Of a DNA stretch of 64,000 nt, positions 63,078 through 64,000 are shown in pieces (the first letter of the stretch is position 1; each line of letters starts with the position of its first letter). The stretch comes from CBDFHB01 sp965250115 (lineage in GTDB: Bacteria; Acidobacteriota; Vicinamibacteria; Marinacidobacterales; SMYC01), in contig CBDFNJ010000002.1 in assembly GCA_965250115.1 (NCBI GenBank), positions 2,976,001-3,040,000 of the forward strand, given 5' to 3'. The notes under the pieces were generated by a model. The model did not search any database. It saw only the letters and a program-made list of their open reading frames with translations, and was not told the DNA's origin. A program made the position numbers and the translations under genes.

Positions 63078-64000
63078 TCAGGCGGCAACCTCCGCGTGTT
63101 CGAGAACCTCGCTCAGACGTTGGTAGCCGTCGATGCGTCGTAGTTGAATCTGGCCAGAGGCGATAAGCCCAAACAGCAAAGCGACCGCGGACTCCTCGCT
63201 GGAGAACGACGCTTGGGTTTTCGTCCGGCGTCGAAACTCGCGGTTGAGATTCTCCAGAGCATTGGTCGTTCGAATCGATTTCCACATGGCACGAGGGAAT
63301 TCGTAGAAGGTCAGCAGCTGATTACCGGCCTCCTCTAGGCTTCGGACGACGGCCGGCGCGAGAGGCGTCCACTTGGCGACGAGCTCGTCATAGGCTTTGC
63401 GAGCATCGATCCCGTTCTTGGCGTAGACGATCCGGTTGTAGTCACGCCGGAGCTCACGGCGTGCGTGCGCCGGGCAATGTTGGAGCAAGTTGGCGCGCTT
63501 GTGCTCGGTACATCGCTGCAACCGGCACCCCGGCCACTTCTCCAGCGCTTTCGTCAGCCCATTGTGGCCGTCGCTGATCACTAGCTTGGGAGCCCGGAGT
63601 CCTCGAGCCTGGAGTCCCTCCAGCACGGAGCCCCAATGCGTCGAGGCTTCGCTCACCGCCAGACGCAATGACAACAGACGTTTCTGCCCGTCTGGCGCGA
63701 CCCCGAGCGCGACCAGTACGGGTACGCTGATCACACGTTTCGCCATCCGCACTTTCAGGTGGAAGCCGTCCAGGTAAACGATCGCGTAGACCTCCTCGCT
63801 GAGAGCACGGTTCTGCCATTCCTCGAAGCGCTCCTTCAGCCGGCTAACCACGCGAGACACCGCGCTCTTCGATAGGTGCTCCTCACCGAGCAGTGGTTTC
63901 AGCGCTTTGCGGATCCGGCGGCTATTCGCGCCCGACAAGTAGGTCCCCAAGATCGCCTCGTCGACCTCACGAGTCCGGCGCGCGTACCGGGGCAACAGCT
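63078..64000 (-). CDS. IS256-family transposase, 5' end outside window
   Basis: About 307 residues are visible, and the frame continues past the right edge (LLPRYARRTREVDEAILGTY). VYLDGFHLKVRMAKRVISVP carries the first Asp, LVISDGHNGLTKALEKWPG the second, QRCTEHKRANLLQHCP the conserved C/H block and TTNALENLNREFRRRTKTQ the Glu motif. These are the mutator-type transposase signatures. Family members are about 400 aa, so roughly 90 are missing at the edge only. The element is probably active or recent. Confidence 0.88.
   Translation of the reverse strand, partial: LLPRYARRTREVDEAILGTYLSGANSRRIRKALKPLLGEEHLSKSAVSRVVSRLKERFEEWQNRALSEEVYAIVYLDGFHLKVRMAKRVISVPVLVALGVAPDGQKRLLSLRLAVSEASTHWGSVLEGLQARGLRAPKLVISDGHNGLTKALEKWPGCRLQRCTEHKRANLLQHCPAHARRELRRDYNRIVYAKNGIDARKAYDELVAKWTPLAPAVVRSLEEAGNQLLTFYEFPRAMWKSIRTTNALENLNREFRRRTKTQASFSSEESAVALLFGLIASGQIQLRRIDGYQRLSEVLEHAEVAA

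Noticed and set aside
1..64000. TGA reassigned to an amino acid throughout the genome
   Set aside because: TGA is used as a normal stop in many intact genes here, including ATGA overlaps (sdhC-sdhA, the cupredoxin pair, rhomboid-oxidoreductase). Only isolated in-frame TGAs occur.
1..64000. CRISPR arrays, tRNA or rRNA genes
   Set aside because: No direct-repeat spacer pattern, no T-loop/acceptor pairs and no rRNA core segments were seen while reading both strands by eye. A tRNAscan run could still find one.

Overview
The window is about 64 kb of GC-rich bacterial chromosome with tightly packed genes, many overlapping by ATGA or TTGA. Gene content suggests Acidobacteriota or a close relative. 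The support is an SBBP-repeat surface protein, a fragment of an orphan MacB/FtsX-type permease, a three-subunit succinate dehydrogenase with a membrane anchor carried on one polypeptide, a DUF3500 protein and a phasin. No rRNA, tRNA or taxon marker was found, so this placement is an inference. Several genes are broken by single-base changes, internal deletions or insertion sequences, so the window mixes housekeeping genes with decaying accessory DNA.

Layout. Bases 1-11.4 kb form an exopolysaccharide locus: several glycosyltransferases, a PilZ protein, a polyprenyl-phosphate sugar-1-phosphate transferase, a UDP-glucuronate decarboxylase-like enzyme and an ATP-grasp gene. An IS5-family element and an ISL3 remnant interrupt it, and the genes next to them are degraded. 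Bases 11.4-19.6 kb carry a small kinase, an NHL-like propeller with a short coupled ORF, a rhomboid-TPR protease, a D-amino-acid dehydrogenase-like oxidoreductase and a frameshifted BamA-type protein. Bases 19.66-23.04 kb are sdhC/A/B. Bases 23-27.3 kb hold two hypothetical proteins, a yqhA (UPF0114) gene split by an intact ISL3 element with an exact 8-bp target duplication, and pgpA. Bases 27.4-32.4 kb hold a RCK-domain ion channel, a Na/Ca exchanger, a cupin, an SDR and an uncharacterised structured RNA candidate behind a good sigma-70 promoter. Bases 32.4-36.7 kb are an N-degron cluster (aat, clpA, clpS) plus a nitrilase. Bases 36.7-45 kb hold a decayed PpiC, a serine protease with an in-frame TGA, gltX, a BatA/DUF58 pair and an APH-kinase fusion. 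Bases 45-50 kb are debris-rich. Bases 50-58 kb hold a second rhomboid, a methyltransferase, an amidohydrolase, a CBS protein, a phasin, a cupredoxin and a phosphodiesterase lipoprotein.

The most interesting part is 58.4-60.8 kb. Two adjacent exported proteins each carry one in-frame TGA exactly where the family has a conserved cysteine: the CPLC-type motif of a DUF3179 protein and the CxxC of a TlpA-like thioredoxin. The first TGA is followed by a 7-bp hairpin whose placement fits the bacterial SECIS model. The pair reads best as two selenoproteins of the cell envelope. Three other in-frame TGAs (8830, 10262, 38363) lie at positions without an obvious cysteine role and look like decay.

At the right end, a DUF4013 membrane-protein gene runs in frame into a lower-GC epmB-like radical SAM gene, probably after horizontal transfer. 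The window closes in a partial IS256-family transposase.
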